Assembly: GCA_001773975.1 (NCBI GenBank)
Contig: MEYI01000030.1
Location: 5,184 to 16,806, forward strand
Origin: Candidatus Azambacteria bacterium RBG_16_47_10
GTDB taxonomy: Bacteria > Patescibacteriota > Minisyncoccia > GWC2-36-17 > WO2-46-25
Reading direction: 5' to 3'
DNA: 11,623 nt
The stretch's first letter is position 1. Each line of letters opens with the position of its first letter. This document shows positions 1-5,335 of the stretch, piece after piece. Below the pieces are notes generated by a model. It was not told where the DNA came from. It saw only the letters and a list, made by a program, of their open reading frames with translations, and made no database searches. Position numbers and translations under genes: made by a program.

Positions 1-100
1 CTCCGTTGCAATCAGAATGCTTCAGGCCAGGGTTCTTTTTGACCACGATGGTCATGTACGGCTGTTTCTTGAAAAATTCCGGAAGCCATGAAAAAAGCAT
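1..100 (-). CDS. Unknown protein, 5' end only (runs off left edge)
   Basis: Read on the minus strand from position 100, an open frame of 33 codons reaches the window edge without a stop. It begins M-L-F-S-W-L-P-E-F-F-K-K-Q-P-Y-M and continues to K-H-S-D-C-N-G at the edge. The start is well supported: AAAGGAGGTGA lies a few bases upstream (complement of about 104-115), which is close to a perfect Shine-Dalgarno, and a sigma-70-like promoter lies further upstream (complement of 149-177). It is divergent from the propeller gene at 234. The visible residues have no signal peptide or recognisable motif, and I do not recognise the family. The start is fairly sure; the identity is unknown. Confidence 0.6.
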   Translation of the reverse strand, partial: MLFSWLPEFFKKQPYMTIVVKKNPGLKHSDCNG

Positions 101-148
101 TGTGTCACCTCCTTTATATGTGAAAGTGCTTTGTGATTTATTGATTGT

Positions 149-177
149 ATATAACAACATAGGTGTCATTTTGTCGA
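149..177 (-). promoter_or_regulatory. Sigma-70-like promoter for the minus-strand gene
   Basis: On the minus strand, TCGACA (complement of 177-172) and TTATAT (complement of 154-149) are separated by exactly 17 bases. Transcription would start near 142 and give a leader of about 40 nt carrying the AAAGGAGGTGA ribosome binding site before the ATG at 100. Spacing is ideal, and each hexamer is close to consensus. Confidence 0.45.
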
Positions 178-221
178 GTGCGGGGTGTGGAGAAGTCATC
201 TTATCTTTCATGCATTTGGAG

Positions 222-227
222 TATACT
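222..227 (+). promoter_or_regulatory. -10 element of the propeller gene, leaderless arrangement
   Basis: TATACT ends six bases before the ATG at 234, so the predicted transcription start falls on the start codon. I see no good -35 at the matching distance (199-204 reads TCTTAT). The same spacing recurs in front of the genes at 2956 and 4055. Confidence 0.4.
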
Positions 228-233
228 GGATAT

Positions 234-1853
234 ATGGATATGCGGAAAAAATTCATTACTCTTGTTTTATTTATTACTATTATGCTTGCGGTCGGTGCAG
301 GCGTTTTTTGGGCTATCGATGCAGTACGCATCGCGCGGGGGCTGAAGCCGGTGCTTTTAAAGCCGGCTCGGGACATCACGGAGATCATCCCGTCTATACC
401 TCAAGAAAAACAGAAGGAGAGCGTCGCGGAAAATACAACGGACTTCCCGTTGCAATTGCCAAACGGATTTTTTATTTCGGTGTATGCAAAAAACCTCGGA
501 AATCCTCGTGTGATGATGTGGGGACCCGACGGAACTATTTGGACGAGCATTCCGTCTCAAGGAAAAGTGGTTTCGGTGCGGGATACAAACGGAGATGGCG
601 CGGCGGATGAAACAGTTGTTGTTGCGGATGGATTACATCGGCCGCACGGGCTTGCATCACGGTGCGATCCGGATGTTCCGTGCAAAGTGTACATCGCGGA
701 ATCCGATCAGGTTGCGGTGTATGAGTATGACGCGGCGAACAGAAAAGTAGTGAACAAAAAAAAGATCGCCGACTTGTCTGATGACGGACGGCATTTCACA
801 CGTACCATCATGTTCATGCCCTATCCGAACGAAAACACGCTGTTGATCTCGGTCGGTTCGTCGTGCGATGTGTGCCACGAGACCGATGCACAGCGGGCGA
901 AAATATTGGCGCTTGATGTGCAAACGGGCGTACTGAAAGAATTTGCGAAAGGATTACGCAATTCCGTTTTTATGGCGATCCATCCGGTGAACGGGAAGGT
1001 GTGGGCGACGGAGATGGGGCGCGATCTTTTGGGTGATGATCTCCCGCCTGATGAAATCAATATCATTGAAGAAGGAGGATGGTACGGATGGCCATGGTTT
1101 TATGGCAAAAACACCGAGGATTATACATTCAGTCCATATGCAAGACCAAGTTTCGCAGAAGAGCCGAAGTCGAGTTATATCGACATTCCCGCGCATTCGG
1201 CTCCGCTGGGACTCGCGTTCTTTCCGGAAGAAGGATGGCCGGAGGAATATTGGCATAATCTGTTGGTCGCGTATCACGGCTCATGGAATAAAAGCGTGCC
1301 GACGGGGTATAAACTCGTACGGTATCGTCTGGACGCGCAGGGAAATTATCTCGGATCCGAAGATTTTATTTCGGGGTGGCTTGAAGGTGATCGGGCGCTC
1401 GGCAGACCCGTGGATATTCTTATTCAGCCCGGAGGCGTAATGTATATATCCGATGATAAAGCCGGTGTTATCTATCGCGTCGCGCGGACTATGAAGCAGG
1501 ATGAGATCATGAACCATATTCAATCAAAAGCGGCGCTCATTTTGGTTGCAGAGCCGGGTCCGGGGGAGGAAATACAAAGTCCGCTTACGGTGAAAGGGCA
1601 GGCGAGAGGGTATTGGTTTTTTGAAGCGTCATTCCCGGTGAAACTATTGGACGGCAACGGCAAGGAGATTGCCGTTGGGATCGCGCAGGCGGAAGAAGAA
1701 TGGATGACCACAGAGTTCGTTCCGTTTTCCGTGACGTTCTCATTTCAAAAACCGATGACCGGCACAGGAACGCTGGTGTTAAAAAAAGATAATCCGTCCG
1801 GATTGCCGGAACACGATGACGAATTACGTATCCCGGTGGTATTTTCGCGTTAA
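234..1853 (+). CDS. Membrane-anchored sorbosone dehydrogenase-like beta-propeller with C-terminal Gmad2 domain
   Basis: The protein is about 539 residues. An N-terminal hydrophobic stretch (about residues 6-25, after M-D-M-R-K-K) is a signal anchor, so the rest should be outside the membrane. Residues about 60-425 look like the six-bladed propeller of PQQ-type sugar (L-sorbosone/glucose) dehydrogenases: P-D-G-T-I-W, a calcium-loop-like D-T-N-G-D-G-A-A-D, G-L-H-R-P-H-G-L-A, and a late G-R-P-V-D-I-L with S-D-D-K-A-G-V-I-Y-R. Residues about 434-535 match a Gmad2 immunoglobulin-like domain (P-G-P-G-E-E-I-Q-S-P-L-T-V-K-G-Q-A-R-G, ending P-V-V-F). A C-D-V-C-H motif sits near 211-215. The frame is open back to position 6, but that part has no protein character and overlaps the divergent gene, so I start at 234 (or 240), next to a TATACT box. 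Substrate and cofactor are unknown; Patescibacteria are not known to make PQQ, so catalysis is unproven. No clear terminator follows. Confidence 0.85.
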   Translation: MDMRKKFITLVLFITIMLAVGAGVFWAIDAVRIARGLKPVLLKPARDITEIIPSIPQEKQKESVAENTTDFPLQLPNGFFISVYAKNLGNPRVMMWGPDGTIWTSIPSQGKVVSVRDTNGDGAADETVVVADGLHRPHGLASRCDPDVPCKVYIAESDQVAVYEYDAANRKVVNKKKIADLSDDGRHFTRTIMFMPYPNENTLLISVGSSCDVCHETDAQRAKILALDVQTGVLKEFAKGLRNSVFMAIHPVNGKVWATEMGRDLLGDDLPPDEINIIEEGGWYGWPWFYGKNTEDYTFSPYARPSFAEEPKSSYIDIPAHSAPLGLAFFPEEGWPEEYWHNLLVAYHGSWNKSVPTGYKLVRYRLDAQGNYLGSEDFISGWLEGDRALGRPVDILIQPGGVMYISDDKAGVIYRVARTMKQDEIMNHIQSKAALILVAEPGPGEEIQSPLTVKGQARGYWFFEASFPVKLLDGNGKEIAVGIAQAEEEWMTTEFVPFSVTFSFQKPMTGTGTLVLKKDNPSGLPEHDDELRIPVVFSR

Positions 1854-1868
1854 TACGAGGCTCATCTC

Positions 1869-1897
1869 TTGACTTGTATTATGCATTACTTTATATT
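1869..1897 (+). promoter_or_regulatory. Promoter of the sigma factor gene
   Basis: TTGACT (1869-1874), a 17-base spacer and TATATT (1892-1897) form a near-consensus housekeeping promoter. The start would be near 1904, giving a leader of about 53 nt. The leader contains a small TGCATT/AATGCA hairpin (about 1909-1923) and then the GGGAGGT ribosome binding site. Confidence 0.6.
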
Positions 1898-1956
1898 TCT
1901 CGTTTCACTGCATTTTTAATGCACTTTAAAAAATACATAAAAACGGGAGGTAGTGC

Positions 1957-2874
1957 GTGAGAACAAAGAAGGTTTCTAATGGAGAGATGCAGAGGACTCA
2001 AGATAAAAACGGGGACTCTGTGAAATTGTATCTTTCCCAGATCAAAGAACCATTATTAAGCGCAGAACAAGAAAAAGACCTTTTTTCGCATCTGCGGAAC
2101 GGCGGGTCTTTCAAGAAAGAAGTAAAAAATCTGGTGATCGAAGCGAATCTTCGGCTTGTGATTTCTATTGCAAAGAAATACTATCGTCCCGATTCCTTTC
2201 TTTCTCTTGGCGATCTTATCTCTGCGGGAAACATAGGGCTTCTCAAGGCTGTTGATCGGTTCCGCGTTTCAAAAAAAACGCGGTTCTCCACGTATGCAAC
2301 ATACTGGATACGGCAATCACTCCAGCGGGAGGTTGCCAACACCAAGACCGCGGTGCGTATACCTATTCACCGCGGTATCGATCTTTTGCGGTATAAAAAA
2401 GCAAAGAAAGCGATCGGTGTTCGCGGGGATGTTGTTGCCTATGAGGGCATCGCGCAGGAAATGGGGATGTCCTTGGATAAGGTAAAAAGAATTGAGCGTG
2501 CAAACATCGATTTCGTTTCTCTGGATCAGGATGCGTTTGATGAGGGATCCGGGAAAACGATGTATGATCGCGTTGCGTCGCCGACCGAAGAAGCTCCTCA
2601 TGCATGCGTCATGCGTGAGCATGGTATCGCGCAGTGTATTCGCGTGATCGAAGAATCCAATGTGCTGACCGCCGAGGAACAAGATATTATCTTCGCGCGT
2701 TTCGGTATTAAGCACGAGAGCGGCGAGTCTCTTACTCTTGAGGATCTCGGCAAGACACGCGGCGTTACACGCGAGCGTGTGCGTCAGATCCAGGAGATCG
2801 CATTAGAAAAATTACGGAAGGCACATATGCCTATGTTTGAGGATATGCGGGACGCAGAAGCGAGTCCGTATTAG
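1957..2874 (+). CDS. RNA polymerase sigma-70 family factor (RpoD/SigA-like, short form)
   Basis: This is a 305-residue sigma factor that directs RNA polymerase to promoters. In order: region 1.2 (D-S-V-K-L-Y-L-S-Q-I, about 20-50), region 2 (about 58-135; N-L-R-L-V-I-S-I-A-K-K-Y, G-N-I-G-L-L-K-A-V-D-R-F, F-S-T-Y-A-T-Y-W-I-R-Q), region 3 (about 150-190; E-G-I-A-Q-E-M-G) and region 4 with the -35 helix-turn-helix (about 225-290; T-L-E-D-L-G, G-V-T-R-E-R-V-R-Q-I). Region 1.1 and the non-conserved insertion of large RpoD proteins are absent. The residue matching E. coli sigma70 T440 is Gln123, while the preceding Gln (Q437) is kept as Gln120. The GTG start is fixed by GGGAGGT (1945-1951). The gene is monocistronic, with its own promoter and terminator. 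It may be the main sigma of a reduced genome or a group 2 alternative sigma; the sequence alone does not decide. Confidence 0.93.
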   Translation: MRTKKVSNGEMQRTQDKNGDSVKLYLSQIKEPLLSAEQEKDLFSHLRNGGSFKKEVKNLVIEANLRLVISIAKKYYRPDSFLSLGDLISAGNIGLLKAVDRFRVSKKTRFSTYATYWIRQSLQREVANTKTAVRIPIHRGIDLLRYKKAKKAIGVRGDVVAYEGIAQEMGMSLDKVKRIERANIDFVSLDQDAFDEGSGKTMYDRVASPTEEAPHACVMREHGIAQCIRVIEESNVLTAEEQDIIFARFGIKHESGESLTLEDLGKTRGVTRERVRQIQEIALEKLRKAHMPMFEDMRDAEASPY

Positions 2875-2890
2875 CTTCAAACTGTATAAA

Positions 2891-2933
2891 CCCCATGGGT
2901 GCAAATAATGCATCCGTGGGGTTTTTCTTTTTT
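2891..2933 (+). terminator. Intrinsic terminator after the sigma factor gene
   Basis: A 13-bp stem (2891-2903 with 2909-2921, two G-U wobbles) closes a five-base AATAA loop and is followed by TTTTTCTTTTTT. It lies 16 bases past the stop codon of the sigma gene. Confidence 0.9.
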
Positions 2934-2943
2934 CATGAAGGAG

Positions 2944-2949
2944 TATAAT
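2944..2949 (+). promoter_or_regulatory. Consensus -10 box of the PfpI-like gene, leaderless arrangement
   Basis: A perfect TATAAT ends six bases before the ATG at 2956, so transcription should start at or beside the A of the start codon. The -35 position falls in the U-run of the preceding terminator and shows no consensus. Confidence 0.5.
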
Positions 2950-2955
2950 GGAGAT

Positions 2956-3483
2956 ATGGCAACTATTTTATATGTTATCGCAAAGAACGGATTTCGGGAC
3001 CCTGAATATTTCGTTCCTAAAAATGTGTTAAAAACCGCCGGGCATACTGTAATGACGGCAAGTAATGGAGAAAAAGGAGAGCTGGCACATGGAGCGGACG
3101 GAGGAGTTGCGGAGATCGATATCGCGATCCGTGATGCACATGCGGGGGATTACGACGCGGTCGTGTTTGCCGGGGGACCGGGTGCGCTTGAAAATTTGGA
3201 TAATGAAGCGAGTTATCGTTTAGCACAAGAAACGGTGTATAAAGAAAAAGTATTAGGAGCCATTTGTATCGCGCCGGTGGTACTTGCCCGCGCAGGTGTG
3301 CTAGAAGGAAAAAAAGCGGTCGTGTGGAGCTCCGCTGATGATACAACGGGGATCGATGCGATCACAGAAGAAGGAGCGGAATATATCGATGAGCCGGTGG
3401 TGAAGGACGGAGCTGTTATTACTGCGCGTAATCCTCGGGCGGCGCAGGAATTTGGCGAAGCACTTTCGGCATATTTCATGTAA
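2956..3483 (+). CDS. DJ-1/PfpI family protein
   Basis: A 175-residue cytoplasmic alpha/beta protein of the DJ-1/PfpI (class I glutamine amidotransferase-like) superfamily; members act as glyoxalases, deglycase-like or chaperone-like proteins, or proteases. Seen here: the early acidic residue in F-R-D-P-E-Y-F (Glu17), the Y-D-A-V-V-F-A-G-G-P-G-A strand and turn (about 80-91), and the nucleophile elbow G-A-I-C-I-A-P-V-V-L-A-R-A-G with Cys104. The residue after the Cys is Ile, not the His of classical PfpI proteases, so protease activity is doubtful. The frame stays open upstream to 2899, but that piece translates the terminator of the previous gene, and TATAAT sits just before 2956, so 2956 is chosen. 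The TAA stop overlaps the ATG of the next gene by one base, suggesting coupled translation. Confidence 0.88.
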   Translation: MATILYVIAKNGFRDPEYFVPKNVLKTAGHTVMTASNGEKGELAHGADGGVAEIDIAIRDAHAGDYDAVVFAGGPGALENLDNEASYRLAQETVYKEKVLGAICIAPVVLARAGVLEGKKAVVWSSADDTTGIDAITEEGAEYIDEPVVKDGAVITARNPRAAQEFGEALSAYFM

Positions 3484-3701
3484 TGCGGTTTTACGTACAC
3501 GCAAAACCAAAAAGCAAAGAAATGCGTGTCGAGCAGATAGACGACACGCATTTTATCGTGCGTGTAAAAGAGGCGCCCGAGGGCGGGAAGGCAAATGAGG
3601 CTGTACTGAAGGCGCTCGCGGAGCATCTGGATATTGCACCATCGCGGCTTTCTCTTGTGCGGGGAAGTTCCGGGAAGCAGAAAGTGATCGAGCTGCAGTA
3701 G
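3483..3701 (+). CDS. DUF167 (YggU-type) family protein
   Basis: A 72-residue protein, the usual size for the DUF167/YggU family, whose function is not established. It opens with M-R-F-Y-V-H-A-K-P-K-S-K and carries the family signature P-E-G-G-K-A-N-E-A-V-L-K-A-L-A-E-H-L followed by I-A-P-S-R-L-S-L-V-R-G-S-S-G-K-Q-K. The start overlaps the stop of the PfpI-like gene (TAATG), so the two form a bicistronic unit. No terminator is obvious right after it; the next hairpin with a U-run belongs to the RNA candidate downstream. Confidence 0.9.
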   Translation: MRFYVHAKPKSKEMRVEQIDDTHFIVRVKEAPEGGKANEAVLKALAEHLDIAPSRLSLVRGSSGKQKVIELQ

Positions 3702-3721
3702 TAGTATGTGGATAGTATGGC

Positions 3722-3750
3722 TTGCAGAATGATGTTTGGTAGGGGATAAT
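3722..3750 (+). promoter_or_regulatory. Promoter of the structured RNA candidate
   Basis: TTGCAG (3722-3727), a 17-base spacer and GATAAT (3745-3750). Predicted start is near 3756-3757, exactly where the 5' arm of the long-range helix of the RNA candidate begins. No coding region follows before the U-run at 3857. Confidence 0.6.
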
Positions 3751-3756
3751 ACAGAG

Positions 3757-3867
3757 GGCCGCAATTCAGAGCAACCCAAAACTACGGAGGAAGTACAGAT
3801 TCTGATGGCGGAATCTGAAAACTCTCCTGTAACAAAAAAAGCTCTTTGAATGCGGCTTTTTTATTTT
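3757..3867 (+). ncRNA. Candidate small structured RNA, about 105-110 nt, unknown family
   Basis: Between the promoter at 3722-3750 and a U-run at 3857-3867 there is no credible ORF, but there is an orderly rod-like fold. Outer helix: GCCGCA (3758-3763) with TGCGGC (3851-3856), TTCA (3765-3768) with TGAA (3847-3850), GAGC (3769-3772) with GCTC (3841-3844). Middle helix: TACGGAG (3783-3789) with CTCC and GTA (3824-3831, one bulged T). Apical hairpin: CAGATTC (3796-3802) with GAATCTG (3811-3817) and an eight-base loop. The outer 3' arm runs directly into TTTTTTATTTT, so it also serves as terminator. An A-rich internal loop (CCCAAAAC against AACAAAAAAA) separates outer and middle helices. I find no SRP, tRNA, tmRNA or RNase P signature. 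It could be a 6S-like or a lineage-specific RNA. The pairing was done by eye. Confidence 0.55.
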
Positions 3868-3891
3868 CTCAAAAAAAGGGGTTGACAGGGG

Positions 3892-3900
3892 TGGTATAAT
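3892..3900 (+). promoter_or_regulatory. Extended -10 promoter (TGG plus TATAAT)
   Basis: TGGTATAAT matches the extended -10 consensus exactly, with transcription expected to start near 3907. TTGACA lies at 3882-3887 but only seven bases upstream, too close for a normal -35. The transcript would carry a ribosome binding site AAGGAGGTG (3917-3925) and the short ORF at 3930. Confidence 0.65.
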
Positions 3901-3929
3901 GAAACGACAAATACATAAGGAGGTGCACT

Positions 3930-4058
3930 ATGCATACAAGGCACTGGATGCTTAGGGAGACGGCCCACTGTTCAGAGGGCTGCCGAACCAAGGGGATGGC
4001 GAGAAACTCGCCATCCCCGTTTTTTATTTTTTCACAAACAGGTAAGATGAAGTCATGA
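3930..4058 (+). CDS. Possible 42-codon leader ORF upstream of the PFKFB-like gene
   Basis: ATG at 3930 follows AAGGAGGTG at ideal distance and an extended -10 promoter, so ribosomes should load here. The frame reads M-H-T-R-H-W-M-L-R-E-T and on through T-K-G-M-A-R-N-S-P-S-P-F-F, and reaches its first stop only at 4056-4058. That TGA overlaps the ATG of the next gene (ATGA). The frame passes through a strong terminator hairpin (3992-4032), so a terminated transcript would have no stop codon. It matches no family I know. It could be a leader peptide, a decayed small gene, or a non-coding transcript that happens to carry a ribosome site. Confidence 0.35.
   Translation: MHTRHWMLRETAHCSEGCRTKGMARNSPSPFFIFSQTGKMKS
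3992..4032 (+). terminator. Strong intrinsic terminator or attenuator before the PFKFB-like gene
   Basis: A perfect 12-bp stem (3992-4003 with 4007-4018) closes an AAA loop and is followed by G and TTTTTTATTTTTT. It ends 22 bases before the ATG at 4055. It either ends the short upstream transcript or acts as an attenuator for the downstream gene. Confidence 0.92.
4043..4048 (+). promoter_or_regulatory. Possible -10 box of the PFKFB-like gene, leaderless arrangement
   Basis: TAAGAT (4 of 6 matches to consensus) ends six bases before the ATG at 4055, the same geometry as at 222 and 2944. There is no recognisable -35, as that position is the U-run of the terminator. If used, the gene is transcribed independently of the leader ORF. 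Confidence 0.3.
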
Positions 4059-5260
4059 TCGCAATTCATAAAAAAACAGTAGTGATCATGGTTGGTCTTC
4101 CCGCGCGCGGGAAGAGCTTTTTTGCATCGAAGCTTATGCAGTATCTCGCATGGCTTGGGTATCGCGCGCGAACATTTAATGCAGGGAAGTATCGCCGGGA
4201 GATGTTGGGGGCGGAGTCCTCACGGAGCGAGTTTTTCGATCCCGCGAATCGGGAATTTCGGGAGGAGCGGGAGCGCATTGCAAAACTATGTTTCCGTGAT
4301 TGCCTGGCATGGCTTTTCGCAGAAGGCGACATTGCGATCTATGATGCTACCAATGTGACGCAGGCGCGCCGCGAGTATCTTACGGGGGAGTGTAAGCGCC
4401 ACGGATACGACCATGTATTTATTGAATCGGTATGCGATGATCCTGTTCTTTTTTCCCGGATCGTGGCAGAGAAGGTGGCGTATAGCCCTGATTACGTGGG
4501 TACGGACGAACAGATCGCCCGCGAGGATTTTCTTCAGCGGGTTACGCATTATGAAGGGATCTGTGAGCCGATCAGTGACGATTGTTCATATATACGGATC
4601 AGAAATTTTGGAGATCACGTCATAAAACATTTTTTATCCGAGAACGATTTTTTTAACGAGTTATTCTCATATCTTAAAAATATACGCGGCGGAAAGAAAG
4701 ATGTGTATCTTTCGCGGCACGGGGAGACGAAATTCAATCAAGAGGATCGTATCGGCGGCGATGCGGCGTTGACTGAGAATGGAAAGGAAATGGCGCGGTC
4801 GCTTGCGGCGTATTTTGAAAATAAAGATATTGCGATCATGACGAGTGATAAGATGCGGACAAAAGAGACCGCTTCATTCTTTACGCAGAGACTTGAAGCA
4901 TACGCCGTATTAGACGAGATACGGTCCGGGGTGTGTGACAGCATGACGTATGCAGAGATCGCACGCCAGTATCCCGATATAGAAAAAGCGCGGAAGAAGG
5001 ATAAATTCAATTTCCAATATCCGGACGGGGAGTCATATCATGACCTGATCTGGCGCGTACGGACGGCGATATGGGAGATCGAGGCACAGCGCCGAGACGT
5101 GCTTGTCATAGGACATCGGGCGGTTAATCGCTGTATCTATTCTTACTTTATTCCTACACCGGCAGTGGAGATTCCGTATATCGATATGCCGCTAAAAACA
5201 GTGATACGCATCCGTTCCCATGATCATCCGCGGTGCACGGCGGAGGTGATAGCGGTGTAG
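4055..5260 (+). CDS. Bifunctional 6-phosphofructo-2-kinase / fructose-2,6-bisphosphatase (PFKFB-like)
   Basis: This 401-residue protein follows the eukaryotic PFK-2/FBPase-2 layout end to end. Such enzymes make fructose 2,6-bisphosphate from fructose 6-phosphate and ATP, and hydrolyse it again. Kinase half (about 6-205): Walker A G-L-P-A-R-G-K-S (14-21), F-N-A-G-K-Y-R-R, Y-D-A-T-N with Asp97, V-E-S-V-C-D-D-P, S-P-D-Y-V. Phosphatase half (about 214-401), of the histidine phosphatase (phosphoglycerate mutase-like) fold: S-R-H-G-E-T with the phospho-acceptor His222, R-I-G-G-D, Arg268, D-E-I-R-S-G-V-C with Glu288, P-D-G-E-S-Y, and V-I-G-H-R-A-V-N-R-C with His354. The catalytic His/Glu/His set and both Arg are present, so both activities look possible. 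The protein starts 13 residues before the Walker motif and ends with the phosphatase domain, lacking the regulatory tails of animal enzymes. The ATG overlaps the leader ORF stop (ATGA). Product roles are inferred from homology. Confidence 0.9.
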   Translation: MIAIHKKTVVIMVGLPARGKSFFASKLMQYLAWLGYRARTFNAGKYRREMLGAESSRSEFFDPANREFREERERIAKLCFRDCLAWLFAEGDIAIYDATNVTQARREYLTGECKRHGYDHVFIESVCDDPVLFSRIVAEKVAYSPDYVGTDEQIAREDFLQRVTHYEGICEPISDDCSYIRIRNFGDHVIKHFLSENDFFNELFSYLKNIRGGKKDVYLSRHGETKFNQEDRIGGDAALTENGKEMARSLAAYFENKDIAIMTSDKMRTKETASFFTQRLEAYAVLDEIRSGVCDSMTYAEIARQYPDIEKARKKDKFNFQYPDGESYHDLIWRVRTAIWEIEAQRRDVLVIGHRAVNRCIYSYFIPTPAVEIPYIDMPLKTVIRIRSHDHPRCTAEVIAV

Positions 5261-5263
5261 CTA

Positions 5264-5292
5264 TTGATTTTTAATACATTTTATGGTATCCT
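5264..5292 (+). promoter_or_regulatory. Promoter of typA
   Basis: TTGATT (5264-5269), a 17-base spacer and TATCCT (5287-5292), with a TGG extension at 5284-5286. It starts four bases after the stop of the preceding gene. Expected transcript start is near 5299, giving a leader of about 37 nt. Confidence 0.6.
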
Positions 5293-5311
5293 TTCCCAAG
5301 TTAATTTTCGT

Positions 5312-5330
5312 CGCCCTTTGCGGGCGTTTT
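5312..5330 (+). promoter_or_regulatory. Terminator-like hairpin in the typA leader
   Basis: CGCCC (5312-5316) pairs with GGGCG (5322-5326) around a five-base loop and is followed by TTTTATATT and then the ATG at 5336. It lies downstream of the typA promoter, not upstream, and takes the place of a ribosome binding site. It could terminate read-through from the PFKFB-like gene, attenuate typA, or mask the start. The stem is only five pairs, so termination efficiency is uncertain. Confidence 0.45.
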
Positions 5331-5335
5331 ATATT

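Noticed and set aside
6..233. 76-codon in-frame extension of the propeller gene
   Set aside because: It overlaps the divergent gene and both promoters, has no protein character, and the signal anchor begins only after 234/240.
2899..2955. In-frame extension of the PfpI-like gene from an ATG at 2908 or earlier
   Set aside because: It would translate the terminator of the sigma gene; the conserved domain starts at 2956, just behind TATAAT.
3786..3830. SRP (4.5S) RNA apical hairpin
   Set aside because: The hairpin lacks the conserved GGAA-type tetraloop and the asymmetric AGCA loop bases of SRP RNA.
5264..5335. TTG start adding 24 residues to TypA
   Set aside because: This stretch is the promoter and hairpin leader; the family N-terminus matches the ATG at 5336.
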